Shown: piece after piece, positions 15,936 to 26,700 of the stretch
How the letters are laid out: the number at the start of each line of letters is the position of its first letter
Numbering within the stretch: the first letter of the stretch is position 1
DNA from: Radiobacillus kanasensis
GTDB taxonomy: Bacteria > Bacillota > Bacilli > Bacillales > Amphibacillaceae
Direction of reading: 5' to 3'
NCBI RefSeq assembly: GCF_021049245.1
Contig: NZ_CP088020.1
Location: forward strand, 3,044,001-3,108,000
Length of the DNA stretch: 64,000 nucleotides
The notes under the pieces: generated by a model
Seen by the model: the letters and a program-made list of their open reading frames with translations, nothing else
What the model was told of the DNA's origin: nothing
Databases searched by the model: none
Position numbers and translations under genes: made by a program

Positions 15936-17237
15936 TTAAAGATTTCTCCCTTTTTCAAATGGTGGAAGCAAGTCCTTATGAGCCTCAAGTAATTCATCTG
16001 TCATATCCCAGATCTCTGCTAAAGAAAGAACGGAACTCGTATGTGGATCCAACATGACCGCTTGATAAACATAATCTACATTGCCAGTTAATACGGCTTC
16101 CACTGTCAATTTTTGAACATTGATATTCGTTAGATTCATTGCCGCTAGCTGTGGTGGTAGATCCCCAATATGAGTAGGTTGTATGCCTCGTTTATTAACT
16201 AAACATGGAACTTCCACACACGCATCTGTTGGCAAATTTGTAATTAAATTGGAGTTGATGACATTCCCCCAAATCTCAATGGTGTTACCAGTTTCTACCG
16301 CATGAATGATTGGGGCACCGTATTCATGACTTGTTTCTGTTTCTATTTGTTCATTCCTTTCGATTTTTTCCTTAGATGCTTGGAAATGTTTTAAATTTTC
16401 TTCACTTCTACGAATATATTCATCAATTGGGATATCAAACTCCTTTATAAGACCGTCCCTTTTTATAAAATAAGGAGTGTATTCCGACATATGCTCGCTT
16501 GACTCCGTTATAAAGTAATTTAACCGTTTCATCATTTCAAAACGGACTTTATCCTTTTTATATATTTCCTCATCATCCATTGCCTCCCACAACAACGGGT
16601 AGAGGTCCTCACCATTTCTTTTTAATTCTAAAAACCACGCCATATGGTTAATTCCTGCTACTTTTATTTCAACTTCTTCTAAAGGAATATTTAAATAGGA
16701 AGCAATTTCTTCTGTCGTATTTTGAACACTATGACACAGCCCTACTGATTTTATCGATGTAGATTTTTGTATGGCATGCATAATCATCGCCATTGGATTG
16801 GTGTAGTTCAGTAACAAGGCATTCGGGCAGACCTCCTCCATGTCACGACATATCTCCAATACAACTGGAATTGTTCTTAAAGCGCGGAAGATTCCTCCTA
16901 CACCTAATGTGTCAGCAATCGTTTGCTTTAATCCGTATTTTTTTGGTATCTCAAAGTCCGTTACCGTAGCTTCATGCATCCCGACCTGAATTAAATTAAT
17001 CACATAATCAGAATCCTTCAATGCCTCTTTTCTATCTAGAGTGGCCTCTACTCTTGCACCTTCCCCACCCTGTTGGATGAGAGACTCTGTCATTTTCTGT
17101 GCAGTTGCTAGCCGTACTGGATCAATATCAGTCAATGAAAAAAATGTACTCTTTAATTCAGAGTAACTTAATATATCTGAAATTAATCGATTTGCAAATA
17201 CAACACTACCTGCACCGATAATAGTTACTTTCGCCAT
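15936..17237 (-). CDS. melA: Alpha-galactosidase, glycoside hydrolase family 4
   Basis: A 433-residue NAD- and metal-dependent GH4 enzyme. The N-terminal Rossmann motif is VTIGAGSVVFANRLISDIL. The specificity tetrad is CHSV (GLCHSVQNTTEE), the form seen in alpha-galactosidases rather than 6-phospho-glucosidases. Further blocks are LNYTNPMAMIM, AGINHMAWFLEL and VEVPCLVNKRGIQPTHIGDLP. It cleaves melibiose/raffinose-type alpha-galactosides in the cytoplasm by an oxidation-elimination mechanism. It is the last gene of an operon with an MsmEFG-type importer, the same order as in Bacillus subtilis. RBS TAGGAGGT. Confidence 0.93.
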   Translation of the reverse strand: MAKVTIIGAGSVVFANRLISDILSYSELKSTFFSLTDIDPVRLATAQKMTESLIQQGGEGARVEATLDRKEALKDSDYVINLIQVGMHEATVTDFEIPKKYGLKQTIADTLGVGGIFRALRTIPVVLEICRDMEEVCPNALLLNYTNPMAMIMHAIQKSTSIKSVGLCHSVQNTTEEIASYLNIPLEEVEIKVAGINHMAWFLELKRNGEDLYPLLWEAMDDEEIYKKDKVRFEMMKRLNYFITESSEHMSEYTPYFIKRDGLIKEFDIPIDEYIRRSEENLKHFQASKEKIERNEQIETETSHEYGAPIIHAVETGNTIEIWGNVINSNLITNLPTDACVEVPCLVNKRGIQPTHIGDLPPQLAAMNLTNINVQKLTVEAVLTGNVDYVYQAVMLDPHTSSVLSLAEIWDMTDELLEAHKDLLPPFEKGRNL

Positions 17238-17258
17238 AATACTAGTACCTCCTAATAA

Positions 17259-18089
17259 TTATCCTTTAATGGAACCTGAAGATAGTCCTTTAATAAAATA
17301 TTTTTGCAAGAATAGAAATAATAGGACCATTGGAAGCATCGCCACGATAGCAGCCGCTGCTACTAGATTTAGATTATTCGAGTTTTGTCCGAAGAAGCCC
17401 GATAATGCCACCGTTAAGGTCTGTACTTCTTCCGCCTGTAAGAAGAAAATCGCAAATTGGTAGTCATTCCAAATAAACACACAGGAAATGATTAGAATAG
17501 ATGCCGTTACTGGCTTTAATAACGGAAACACCACTCTAAAAAATATCGCTAATGTCCCCGCACCATCAATTCTTGCCGCTTCCTCTAATTCTTTAGGAAT
17601 GGTCGATCGAATAAATCCAGAGTATAAAAACACCGTCAGAGATATATAAGCCGCTACATTATTTAAAATAGCGATTTCATGTGTATTCATCATCCCAATA
17701 TCCACTACTAGTTGGTAAAGAGGAACTAGTGCGGTTAAGGGAGGGATGACCATGATCGCAATAAACAACATGAAGATAAAACGATTAAGCTTTGTTTTTC
17801 TTCTTGCTAACGGATAGGCCGCCATAGATCCTATGAAAATAAGGAGTAAAGCTGAAACAAAGGTAATGATTGTTGTATTCCACAAAGCATTACCCAAGTC
17901 AGCCATGATCCACGCTTCTTGGAAGTTAGACCAGCTCCAGTTACTAGGAAAAATCCATTTTGAGCTAAAGTCACCTTTTGCTTTTAAGGAGGTGGTGATC
18001 AAGATGTAAAAAGGAATGAGATGGACAATGGATATGGCAGTCGCCAATCCGGTTAACAACCGTTTCTTTCGAATACTTTCATAAACCAT
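17259..18089 (-). CDS. Alpha-galactoside ABC transporter permease (MsmG/AmyC type)
   Basis: A 276-residue permease with six predicted helices. The EAA loop is PKELEEAARIDGAGTLAIFFRVVFPLLKP and the C-terminus is LQKYFIKGLSSGSIKG. Its ATG shares the A of the previous gene's TAA, and AGGAGG lies 8 bases upstream, indicating translational coupling with the partner permease at 18089-18985. Confidence 0.92.
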   Translation of the reverse strand: MVYESIRKKRLLTGLATAISIVHLIPFYILITTSLKAKGDFSSKWIFPSNWSWSNFQEAWIMADLGNALWNTTIITFVSALLLIFIGSMAAYPLARRKTKLNRFIFMLFIAIMVIPPLTALVPLYQLVVDIGMMNTHEIAILNNVAAYISLTVFLYSGFIRSTIPKELEEAARIDGAGTLAIFFRVVFPLLKPVTASILIISCVFIWNDYQFAIFFLQAEEVQTLTVALSGFFGQNSNNLNLVAAAAIVAMLPMVLLFLFLQKYFIKGLSSGSIKG

Positions 18090-18985
18090 TACGCTTCTAC
18101 CTCCTTACGCTTGAAAAATACCAATGCTGTAATACTCAAAATTAAGATAATAATCGCCATTAATACCCCTTGAGTTGCCGCATAGCCCGCATCTTGTCGT
18201 GAGAAATATAAATCATACATGAAAGTGGACATAGATTGTGATGCATTTCCTGGTCCCCCACCTGTCAAGGCGATGACAATGTCAAAGAGCTTTAATCCTC
18301 CAATGATATTAATTACCATATTGATTGTAATAGATGGCATCAACAATGGTAGTGTAATGTTTTTAAATTGTTGCCATGGAGTAGATCCATCTATTTGAGC
18401 CGCTTCATAGAAATCTCGTGGTATGCTTTGTAGGCCCGCCAAATAAATAATCATCGCAATACCAACAAACTGATACGTGTTAACAAATACAATAATCCAT
18501 ATATTCATATCCGGATTTCCAAGCGAATTAATCTTATCTAATCCTAATAGCAAGAGGACATCATTTAACGCACCACCTTGATAGGCAAAGAAGAAATACC
18601 AAATGTACCCCATTATAAGCGGACTAATGATGACAGGTAGATAAACTACCGTCCTAGTAAAAGCCTTCATTTTGATACTCTGATTTAATAAGAGCGCATA
18701 AAGTAAGCCAACGATATTTTGAAACAGGGTGCTTCCTATTCCATAAATCAACGTATTTTTCACGACTAACCAAGTATCAGAATCTGCAAGCATTCGTTTG
18801 TACTGATCTAACCCAATATAATCGAAGGTTTGGGAAAAGCCATTCCAATTTGTAAAGGAGATAAATATCCCTTTCCCAAATGGGTAAAGAATAAAGATGC
18901 AAACTAGTAATACGGCTGGTGCGTACATCCACCATAAAGAAGAACGAAAAGACGATTGAAATTTTTTCCGTTTAAATGAATTCAT
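18089..18985 (-). CDS. Alpha-galactoside ABC transporter permease (MsmF/AmyD type)
   Basis: A 298-residue permease. A cytoplasmic basic N-terminus ([14 protein letters not shown]) leads into the first helix; the EAA loop is [29 protein letters not shown], and [18 protein letters not shown] follows, typical of MalF-like subunits. It pairs with the permease encoded next and the lipoprotein at 19047-20303. An ATPase must come from elsewhere. Confidence 0.92.
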   Translation of the reverse strand: MNSFKRKKFQSSFRSSLWWMYAPAVLLVCIFILYPFGKGIFISFTNWNGFSQTFDYIGLDQYKRMLADSDTWLVVKNTLIYGIGSTLFQNIVGLLYALLLNQSIKMKAFTRTVVYLPVIISPLIMGYIWYFFFAYQGGALNDVLLLLGLDKINSLGNPDMNIWIIVFVNTYQFVGIAMIIYLAGLQSIPRDFYEAAQIDGSTPWQQFKNITLPLLMPSITINMVINIIGGLKLFDIVIALTGGGPGNASQSMSTFMYDLYFSRQDAGYAATQGVLMAIIILILSITALVFFKRKEVEA

Positions 18986-19011
18986 ATTTTACAACTCCTA
19001 TAGCCGTAATG

Positions 19012-19037
19012 GAAAGGACTGGACGTGCAGCCCCTTC
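19012..19037 (-). other. Intercistronic stem-loop between msmE and msmF
   Basis: An imperfect 10-bp stem (8 of 10 pairs) between 19012-19021 and 19028-19037 with a 6-nt loop. It lies between the binding-protein stop and the first permease start, as at the other importer loci, but is weaker. Confidence 0.4.
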
Positions 19038-19046
19038 ATTCATGGA

Positions 19047-20303
19047 CTACTCTTGATTTCTTAAACGAGTGTATTCCTCACCCATTTTCTCTGAAACTTC
19101 TTCTGGTGTTAGCTTTCCAGATAACAGCTCCTGGCCAGTTGATCCCATAACATCCCACATACCGCTAGGAAGATAAATTCGATCAAAGTATGGTTGTACT
19201 TTAACGTCTGCATATTGCTCGTAATAATTGGCGTAGTAATTATCCGCATCAACATTCGTCAGCCCTGATGGTAAAGCAGTTCCCTCAGCAATTTTTTTTG
19301 CTATTTCTGGACGCGATATATATTCAATGAATTTTTTCGCTTCTTCTAAGTGTTCGGAATCCTTCCAAGCAGCCATCGTATGACGCTCCCCACCTATCCA
19401 GCTTTGGACACCTCCATCGTGAATGGCGGGCATTGGAATAACCCCTAATTGAATATCTGGGTTCAACTCTTTAATGGCTGGCCCTAGCATTCCTCCACCG
19501 ATAATAAAGCCGATTTTACCCTGTGCCATTAATTGATTCATTTGGTGGTTTTGTGCGGTTAGGACATCGACATTTAACAGCTCATTATCCTGCATTTCTT
19601 TTAGCTTTTTTGGTAAAAAGGTATAGTTAGACCAATCAAAGCTTCCATTTAGTAACTCTTCCTCATAATTGTGTTCCTCATGGGTAACGAGAAGAGGTGT
19701 AGCAAATTGATCAAAATATTGTCCAAGAGCAGACTTATCTGAACCAGCAAACCAAAGCGGAGTTACATCTTCCCCACTTTTTTCCTTAATTGTTTCTAGA
19801 GCCGTCATAAACTCATCAAACGTTTGCGGTGGTTGGATTGAATACTCCTCCAATAAAGTCGCATTATAGGTAATTCCATCTTTTGCTTGATTAAGAGGAA
19901 ATGCATAAACTTTTCCATCCTCATCCGTTAAAATGGGTTCCATTGCCGGATCCAAGTATTGGACCCAATCCATATCACTTAAATCCGCTACATATTCTCC
20001 ATATCTATTTTTTGCCCATCCATGTGTATCGAATAAATCTGGCATATCGTTAGCCGCCATCTTGACACGCAACATTCCTTCATATTCTTCTGCCGGGAAA
20101 TTCTCTTCTATGTTTATTTCTGGGTATTCCTTCTCAAAATTTCCAATAACCTCGGTAAGTGTCTCTTGGTCCTCCGTGTTGGTAACGGTAGAAAATAAAG
20201 TTAACGTGGTCTTCGCATCAGAAGTGGAATTGTTATTCGAACAGCCTACTAGTCCCGTGACAATAGAACAAAGTAAGAAACAAAAAACGAAGCTCTTTTT
20301 CAT
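19047..20303 (-). CDS. msmE: Alpha-galactoside-binding lipoprotein (MsmE type)
   Basis: About 418 residues with a signal peptide and lipobox (SIVTGLVGCSNN). Family features include LTLFSTVTNTEDQETLTEVIGNFEKEYPEINIE at the N-terminus and GKIGFIIGGGMLGPAIKE in the middle. ATG 20303 is chosen because GGAGGGG lies directly upstream; the longer in-frame extension to 20339 would start without a site. It is the first structural gene of the raffinose/melibiose operon. Binding of raffinose-family sugars is inferred from operon order and from melA. Confidence 0.9.
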   Translation of the reverse strand: MKKSFVFCFLLCSIVTGLVGCSNNNSTSDAKTTLTLFSTVTNTEDQETLTEVIGNFEKEYPEINIEENFPAEEYEGMLRVKMAANDMPDLFDTHGWAKNRYGEYVADLSDMDWVQYLDPAMEPILTDEDGKVYAFPLNQAKDGITYNATLLEEYSIQPPQTFDEFMTALETIKEKSGEDVTPLWFAGSDKSALGQYFDQFATPLLVTHEEHNYEEELLNGSFDWSNYTFLPKKLKEMQDNELLNVDVLTAQNHQMNQLMAQGKIGFIIGGGMLGPAIKELNPDIQLGVIPMPAIHDGGVQSWIGGERHTMAAWKDSEHLEEAKKFIEYISRPEIAKKIAEGTALPSGLTNVDADNYYANYYEQYADVKVQPYFDRIYLPSGMWDVMGSTGQELLSGKLTPEEVSEKMGEEYTRLRNQE

Positions 20304-20344
20304 AATTGCCCCTCCATTGATTTGAAATAAGATAATCAAGCAAC

Positions 20345-20483
20345 AAAAAAGAGGATTTTCTTGATAGGAAAAAGTAACTATTTTATAATATAGTCACTCC
20401 TTTGCGGAGATGGGGTTCACAAGTCCTAGATGCAGTGATGCCCGTCACTACAATCGTATCTAGGCTTGTTATCCTCTTTTTTT
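20345..20483. ncRNA. Highly structured 139-nt leader element upstream of msmE
   Basis: Outer arms AAAAAAGAGGAT (20345-20356) and ATCCTCTTTTTT (20471-20482) enclose three hairpins. First: AGTAACTAT (20373-20381)/ATAGTCACT (20390-20398). Second: CTCC (20397-20400)/GGAG (20406-20409). Third, a long one at 20419-20469 with stacked stems ACAAG/TTGT, CCTAGAT/ATCTAGG and AGTGA/TCACT. On the minus strand it lies in the msmE leader and its last arm ends in a U-rich tract, so it could be an attenuator or regulatory RNA. A MITE-like insertion is the alternative. I recognise no known riboswitch class. Confidence 0.55.
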
Positions 20484-20533
20484 ATCCTTCACTCGCTGCT
20501 TTTTTGCTTCGCTATATAAGCATCACCCCCTAA

Positions 20534-20549
20534 ATGTAACCGTTATCAT
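20534..20549. promoter_or_regulatory. LacI-family/cre-like operator upstream of msmE
   Basis: ATGTAACCGTTATCAT matches the cre/LacI consensus WTGNNARCGNWWWCAW at all but one position. It lies 22-40 bases past the lacI-type (msmR) stop, near a possible promoter (TTACAT then TATATA on the minus strand). CcpA and the local LacI protein are both candidate ligands. Confidence 0.5.
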
Positions 20550-20572
20550 TTTTCTCGACAGAAAGCTTTCTT

Positions 20573-21658
<1,086 letters not shown>

Positions 21659-21735
21659 TTAACTTGGTTAGAATTAGATAAATATTTACTTCATGTTTAC
21701 TGATTAAAAGTTATGATTATGACTACAAAATAAAA

Positions 21736-21773
21736 AAAGCAGTAAAAAAGTTTTCTCACTTTTTTACTGCTTT
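21736..21773 (-). terminator. Terminator after the second LacI-family gene
   Basis: A 16-bp perfect stem (AAAGCAGTAAAAAAGT at 21736-21751 with 21758-21773) and a 6-nt loop, with a T-run on the minus strand. Confidence 0.85.
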
Positions 21774-21776
21774 CCT

Positions 21777-22763
21777 TTACTTCGTCGATTCCCTTACAAC
21801 CAACTCATGCTCTAGCATTCGACTTTCTACTTCTTTCCCTTGAATCCGATCAATCAACATGTTCACCGCGGTACACCCCATCGCGTACATCGGCTGGGAT
21901 ACGGTCGTCAAGGTTGGATACGTCATGTTAGAAAAACTGATTTTATCAAAGCCAATGATGGCGATATCTTCAGGTACCTTTAATCCTCTCGAATGAATTT
22001 CTTTCAATGCACCAATGGCTAACACATCCGACACAGCAAAAACTGCTGTTGGCTTATCTGGCAAATCCAATAAGTGCTTTATAGCTACCTGGCCATCCTC
22101 AAAGTCTACTTCTTCTGTGTGATAAATCCACTTTTCTTCAATCGCTAGACTATGTTCCTTTAACGCTCTTTCAAAGCCCTGCCTACGTTCTCTGGCGTAT
22201 AAAAATTTTTCATCAGAGTTAATCAGTGCAATTCGTTCATGTCCAACTTCTATTAAATGTTTAACGGCATGATAGGCAGCTTCTTCATTATTAATGGTGA
22301 CATAAGGAATGTGTCCATGCTCATCATACTCACTGCATTGAACAATCGGGTAAGTTTCAGCTAATTCAAACAATCGCTCCTTATTAACGGTTGGATCCAT
22401 GGAAATAACACCATCTGCCATTCTGTTTTTCACTAAATTAAAGTAAATAGATTCTCGCTCTGGATTGGAGTCTGTATCACAAAGCAAGATGTTATAGTTA
22501 AGACTTATCGCGGTATCTTCAATTCCATTTATTATTTCGGCATAGAAAGGATTGGAAATACTCGGGATGAGAACAAGTAATAATCTACTTTCAGACGTAC
22601 GCAGATTTCTTCCTAGTAGACTTGGCTCGTAATTAAGCTCCTTGATTGCTTGCTCGACTTTTTCCTTCGTCTTATCAGAAACAATAGCTTGTTTATTAAG
22701 AACGCGTGACACTGTGGCAACGGATACCCCAGCCTTTTTGGCAACCTCTTGAATGTTTGCCAC
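21777..22763 (-). CDS. LacI-family transcriptional regulator, targets unknown
   Basis: 328 residues with a GTG start preceded by GAGGTGA. The HTH is NIQEVAKKAGVSVATVSRVLNKQ; the effector domain is like RbsR/PurR (LLLVLIPSISNPFYAEIINGIED, LLCDTDSNPERE, PTAVFAVSDVLAIGALKEI, IAIIGFDKISFSNMTYP). It is monocistronic with its own terminator. An almost perfect LacI-type operator overlaps its upstream region, so it is probably autoregulated. No structural gene is directly attached; the large GH92 gene 1 kb upstream, which also has a LacI-like palindrome, is a candidate target (inference). Confidence 0.88.
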   Translation of the reverse strand: MANIQEVAKKAGVSVATVSRVLNKQAIVSDKTKEKVEQAIKELNYEPSLLGRNLRTSESRLLLVLIPSISNPFYAEIINGIEDTAISLNYNILLCDTDSNPERESIYFNLVKNRMADGVISMDPTVNKERLFELAETYPIVQCSEYDEHGHIPYVTINNEEAAYHAVKHLIEVGHERIALINSDEKFLYARERRQGFERALKEHSLAIEEKWIYHTEEVDFEDGQVAIKHLLDLPDKPTAVFAVSDVLAIGALKEIHSRGLKVPEDIAIIGFDKISFSNMTYPTLTTVSQPMYAMGCTAVNMLIDRIQGKEVESRMLEHELVVRESTK

Positions 22764-22781
22764 GGAATCACCTCAAATCAG

Positions 22782-22797
22782 ATGTAATCGTTTACAT
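22782..22797. promoter_or_regulatory. LacI-type operator before the second LacI-family gene
   Basis: ATGTAATCGTTTACAT is a near-perfect palindrome around a central CG, 19-34 bases upstream of the GTG start. It suits autoregulation or CcpA control. Confidence 0.65.
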
Positions 22798-22847
22798 TAT
22801 TATCTTATTATGAAATGAAAAATTTGTCAATTAGGCGAAGAGTAGTA

Positions 22848-22872
22848 AAGCCAGGAATCGTGTCCCTGGCTT
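22848..22872 (-). terminator. Stem-loop overlapping the stop of the small membrane-protein gene
   Basis: AAGCCAGG/CCTGGCTT with a 9-nt loop. The following tract on the minus strand (TTTACTACTCTT) is only moderately T-rich, so this is a weak terminator. Confidence 0.45.
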
Positions 22873-23185
22873 ATCTCTCGGAGCGTGCGGAAGAAAGAAG
22901 TAGAACAATCGCAGTAACAATGTGCATTACCATACCAACAAACGGAATCCAAGCAATGAGGGACGTGATAATACCTAGCACACTCCCAGATGTGGATCCA
23001 CCATCCCGCTTCGTAAATACTAATGTAACGATATGAAAGATGAGCATAAATCCCAATGGAGTCCATAGGTTTCCTAATACTATAGAAGCACCTAAAAAGG
23101 GGACCCCAAGGATTGCTTCACAAATACCAGTTGCTAGTTTTAACAATCTAGAAATCGACAAAATTTTCACCACCGTTTTTTCCAT
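22871..23185 (-). CDS. Small four-segment membrane protein, function unknown
   Basis: 104 residues with hydrophobic stretches at about 14-30, 38-58 and 70-97, broken by a TKRDGGSTSG loop and ending in SARSER. I do not recognise a specific family. Two other frames are also open here (22815-23036 plus, 22827-23066 minus), but this frame alone has membrane-protein composition. It is convergent with no gene and flanked by stem-loops on both sides. Confidence 0.55.
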   Translation of the reverse strand: MEKTVVKILSISRLLKLATGICEAILGVPFLGASIVLGNLWTPLGFMLIFHIVTLVFTKRDGGSTSGSVLGIITSLIAWIPFVGMVMHIVTAIVLLLSSARSER

Positions 23186-23222
23186 AGTCTAACATATCTA
23201 TGATCATATGAGAAAAGAAAAA

Positions 23223-23244
23223 ATCGGGTCCGCACCCGATTTTT
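23223..23244 (-). terminator. Terminator of the YflT-like gene
   Basis: ATCGGGT/ACCCGAT stem extended by A-T pairs, 4-nt loop, T-run on the minus strand. Confidence 0.85.
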
Positions 23245-23509
23245 ATTCTTCGATATAACCACCATTCTCTTCTATAATCGCTAGGGCTCGGTTGGAGTCT
23301 TCTTCTGCAACTTCAAAAAGTACTTTATAAGGATCATGCTCACTCTCATCATTTCCTGCATGCATTACTTCTCTTAATGTATCTAGGATTCCTGTGTGAT
23401 CTTCGGGAACTTGCTCCACTGTTAAGTTCTCGACTTTTAGAGCTTGTAGCTTAGCTTGAACATCCACTGCATCATTTTCAGTCTGGAAAAAAGCAGATAG
23501 CTTGTCCAT
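23243..23509 (-). CDS. Small acidic stress-type protein (GsiB/YflT-like domain)
   Basis: About 88 residues, strongly acidic. It has the pattern of the heat-induced stress proteins of the YflT/general stress 17M group: SAFFQTENDAVDVQAKLQAL, VEQVPEDHTGILDTLREVM, DPYKVLFEVAEEDSNRALAIIEENGG. Their biochemical role is not established. ATG 23509 (MDKLSAF) is used; the in-frame GTG at 23518 overlaps the AGGAGGTG ribosome site. The family assignment is tentative. Confidence 0.6.
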   Translation of the reverse strand: MDKLSAFFQTENDAVDVQAKLQALKVENLTVEQVPEDHTGILDTLREVMHAGNDESEHDPYKVLFEVAEEDSNRALAIIEENGGYIEE

Positions 23510-23711
23510 GATTAACACCTCCTAGTGTTCTTATCTGTACTATTACCGAATTATCCAATTTTAAACGTTACGTTTCTGTCTTCATGGTTACAATGCTGTA
23601 ACAGTTCTTTCATTTATAACTTAAATTTCTAGCAGAATTCGTTCATGCATACTGAGCTTACTCTGATCCAACATACTTATTTTAAATACAAATACATTCA
23701 TACGCATAAGA

Positions 23712-23738
23712 AATCCCACTACCAATGGCAGTGGGATT
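23712..23738 (-). terminator. Terminator of the GH92 gene
   Basis: A 9-bp perfect stem AATCCCACT/AGTGGGATT with a 9-nt loop just after the GH92 stop. Confidence 0.75.
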
Positions 23739-23743
23739 CTCAC

Positions 23744-26700
23744 CTATTCTATTGTATTGTCATTCATAAGATTCACAACTTCTTCTGGCTGCAATGCTTG
23801 TTTAAATATACGAACCTCATCAACTGCTCCGCGCATTTGTAACGCTTCCGGATTCCATGGAGCGCCTCCAATAATAAGGGGCTCATCATTGTTTAAAATA
23901 GGGACAGATCCAGCAGAAATATTGGCTACTTCTTCTCCATTAATATAGGCAATAAGACGGTCATCCTTCTTAAAGGTAAGGGCTAAATGTACCCATTCTT
24001 GAGAAGGAATCTCTCCTTCATTAAAGGATAGTCTTGGTCCACCTTCCGTCCATATTTCTGGATAGATACCGCCATCAACTGCTAATAGATATCCATTCCC
24101 GATGGAAGTCTTTCCTATAATTTTTTGATCCTGCTGAGCATCATCTAATTTTAACCATGTTGCAATCGATAGTTCGTCTCCTCCATTAAGAAACTCCGAA
24201 TTTGGGACCTCAATCCAGCCGCCATCAAGTCTGATTGCTTTCCCGAACTTACCTTCAACGATTTCAGTATTGCCGTTTAGAACACCGTTTTGTTCATAAG
24301 GAGATTGATCACTTGCATCCTCTTCATCAAAGGACATTGATAGAACTGGTTTATCAATGTGTAAAACCTTCAAAGTACCTATTTGATCATTCACTTGTAC
24401 TTCATGAATCCCTAATGGCAAGCCGGAGACCGTGAACGTAACCGTTTGAGTCTCTTCAGGAGCCAAAGCGATCGTTTTGACTTCTTTCTGCTCTCCATTA
24501 ATGGATAAGGTAATTTCCTTCTCGCCTTCAGACATTCCTACATTTTGAATATCCACGGAAACTGTAGCGTCCTGACCCGGTGCGATAGCAGGAATGTTTA
24601 ACGAACTCAATTCAAAGATAGGAACTTGATATACTTCTTCTCGATACTTCCACTTCCCTTTACCAGGTATAGTGTCTTTATTAGCCTGAAGGATATACCC
24701 TTTTAAAGCTGTCATATCTGCTTCTAGTTGTGATTGTGCTTTGTTTGAAACTTTCTTAGCTTTTTTAAGGTGCTTAAGGAAATCTTCTGCCTTTTTAGCT
24801 GCCTGCGTATAATGATTCTTTTCAAGCTGGTGCTCTACTTGATTCATTTCTTTCTGCAGTTTTTTCATATCATGCTTAGAAACATCGCCAGACTCATGAA
24901 AATCCTTAAGAGTTCCCTCTATCGTTTTCAACTTGTTCTTCACATCTCCAAAACCGAGGAACTCTACTTCAGCTAATGCAATTTGATTAGCACCTTGATT
25001 GTCCTTAAATTGAATTCGATAGTATTGATAGTCTCCGGGGTTATCGATCGTAAATGGCTGGGTATAGCTTCTCCATTTAAAGGATACATTTTCTTCACGG
25101 TCTAGTAATGTCCACCGCTTCCCATCATTTGAACCGATTACTTCCCAGCTTTTCGGATCTTGTTCTTTCTTCTCACCTGAAGTTAACGTGTACATCATCG
25201 CCCGCTTCGCTTTGGAATCAAATTTATATTGAACCCATGCCTTTTCTTTCGAGAGTGATAAGGTGGTGTCAGACGTGTTATCAAACCAGGCTTTTGCTAC
25301 ACCTTGATCACTATGATGCGCTTGGCCTTTTCCATCATCCGTTAAATCAGATAGAGGATCAAGTTCTAAGGAAGTACCATTCGTATCTATATCTGTTAGG
25401 GAAGTTGGTAATGCCTTTTCTGATGTTCCCCATTTGGATGGTTTTGCACCCATTTCAAATTCTAATGTCGCACCATTTGCCAAAAGCTCGTGCGAGATAG
25501 ATGTTTTGTCGTACTGTTTCCCGTTCACTTTCAAGCTTTGAACGTATTTATTTTCTTTGCTTACGTTTGGTGCTTTAATCACAATGTCCTTCCCATTTTC
25601 TAGATGAATCGTCATCTTCTCAAAATGTGGTGCCCCAATTGCATAGTTTGGTGATCCCATTTGCAATGGATAGAAGCCAGCCGCACTGAAAATATACCAT
25701 GCAGACATTTCACCGTTGTCCTCATCTCCAGCATAGCCTTGCCCGATTTCACTACCAAGATAGAGACGGGACATAATTTCGCTAATTTTTTCTTGCGTTT
25801 TCCACGGTTGGCCTGCGTAATTGTACATGTACGCGATGTGATGTGATGGCTGATTACTATGGCCATACATGCCCATACGCACGTCCCTAGCCTCTCTCAT
25901 CTCATGGATTACGCCTCCGTAGTGACCTGGATGATGGGCTGTTTCAGGAGTCGAGAAAAATTCGTCTAGCTTTTCTGCAAATGCTTCACGGCTTCCGTAT
26001 AGATTGGCTAGCCCCTGTCCGTCTTGCGGGACATGAAAAGCCATATTCCAGGCATTCGTTTCTGTATAATCTCCACCCCATTCCCGAGGATCAAACGCTT
26101 CAGCAGTTGTTCTCCATTCTCCATTTGCATTTTTTCCAATAAAGAATTCTGCCTCTGGATGGAACATATTCACATAGTTCTGTGCTCGATTTAAATAGTA
26201 ATTATATTCTGTTTCGTATCGTGTCTTTTCGGCACCTTTACTTTTCTCGGCTAACTCTTTGGCGATATTGGAAATCGCAAAGTCATTAATATAGCCATCT
26301 AAGGCCCAAGACATCCCTTCCCCAGTCGATGTACTTGTATAACCATCGAAAATGGAGGTTGTTAATCCTTTTCGACCAACACTAGCATCGTCACTCGCTA
26401 CAGCTCCATTTTTTAGAGCGGATTCGTAGAAAGCGTCCACATCAAAATTTGTGACTCCTTTTAAATACGCGTCTGCAAAGGCAACATCCGAACTCGTTCC
26501 TACCATGAGGTTGGCGTAGCCTGGTGAAGACCAACGGGAAATCCAGCCGCCATCCTTATATTGTTGAACGAACCCATCAATCATTTCCCCAGCATGCGTA
26601 GGAGTGAGAAGGCTATATGCCGGCCATGTCGTACGATACGTATCCCAGAAACCGTTATTCACGTATGGTTTCCCATTTACGATCTTTGCTCCCGTTTCAG

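Noticed and set aside
20345..20483. T-box or known riboswitch in the msmE leader
   Set aside because: No T-box sequence (GGUGGNACCGCG-type) and no purine, guanidine, SAM or TPP core that I can match.
22827..23066. Alternative minus-strand frame over the small membrane-protein gene
   Set aside because: Cysteine/tyrosine-rich composition without domain sense; the 22871-23185 frame has regular membrane helices.
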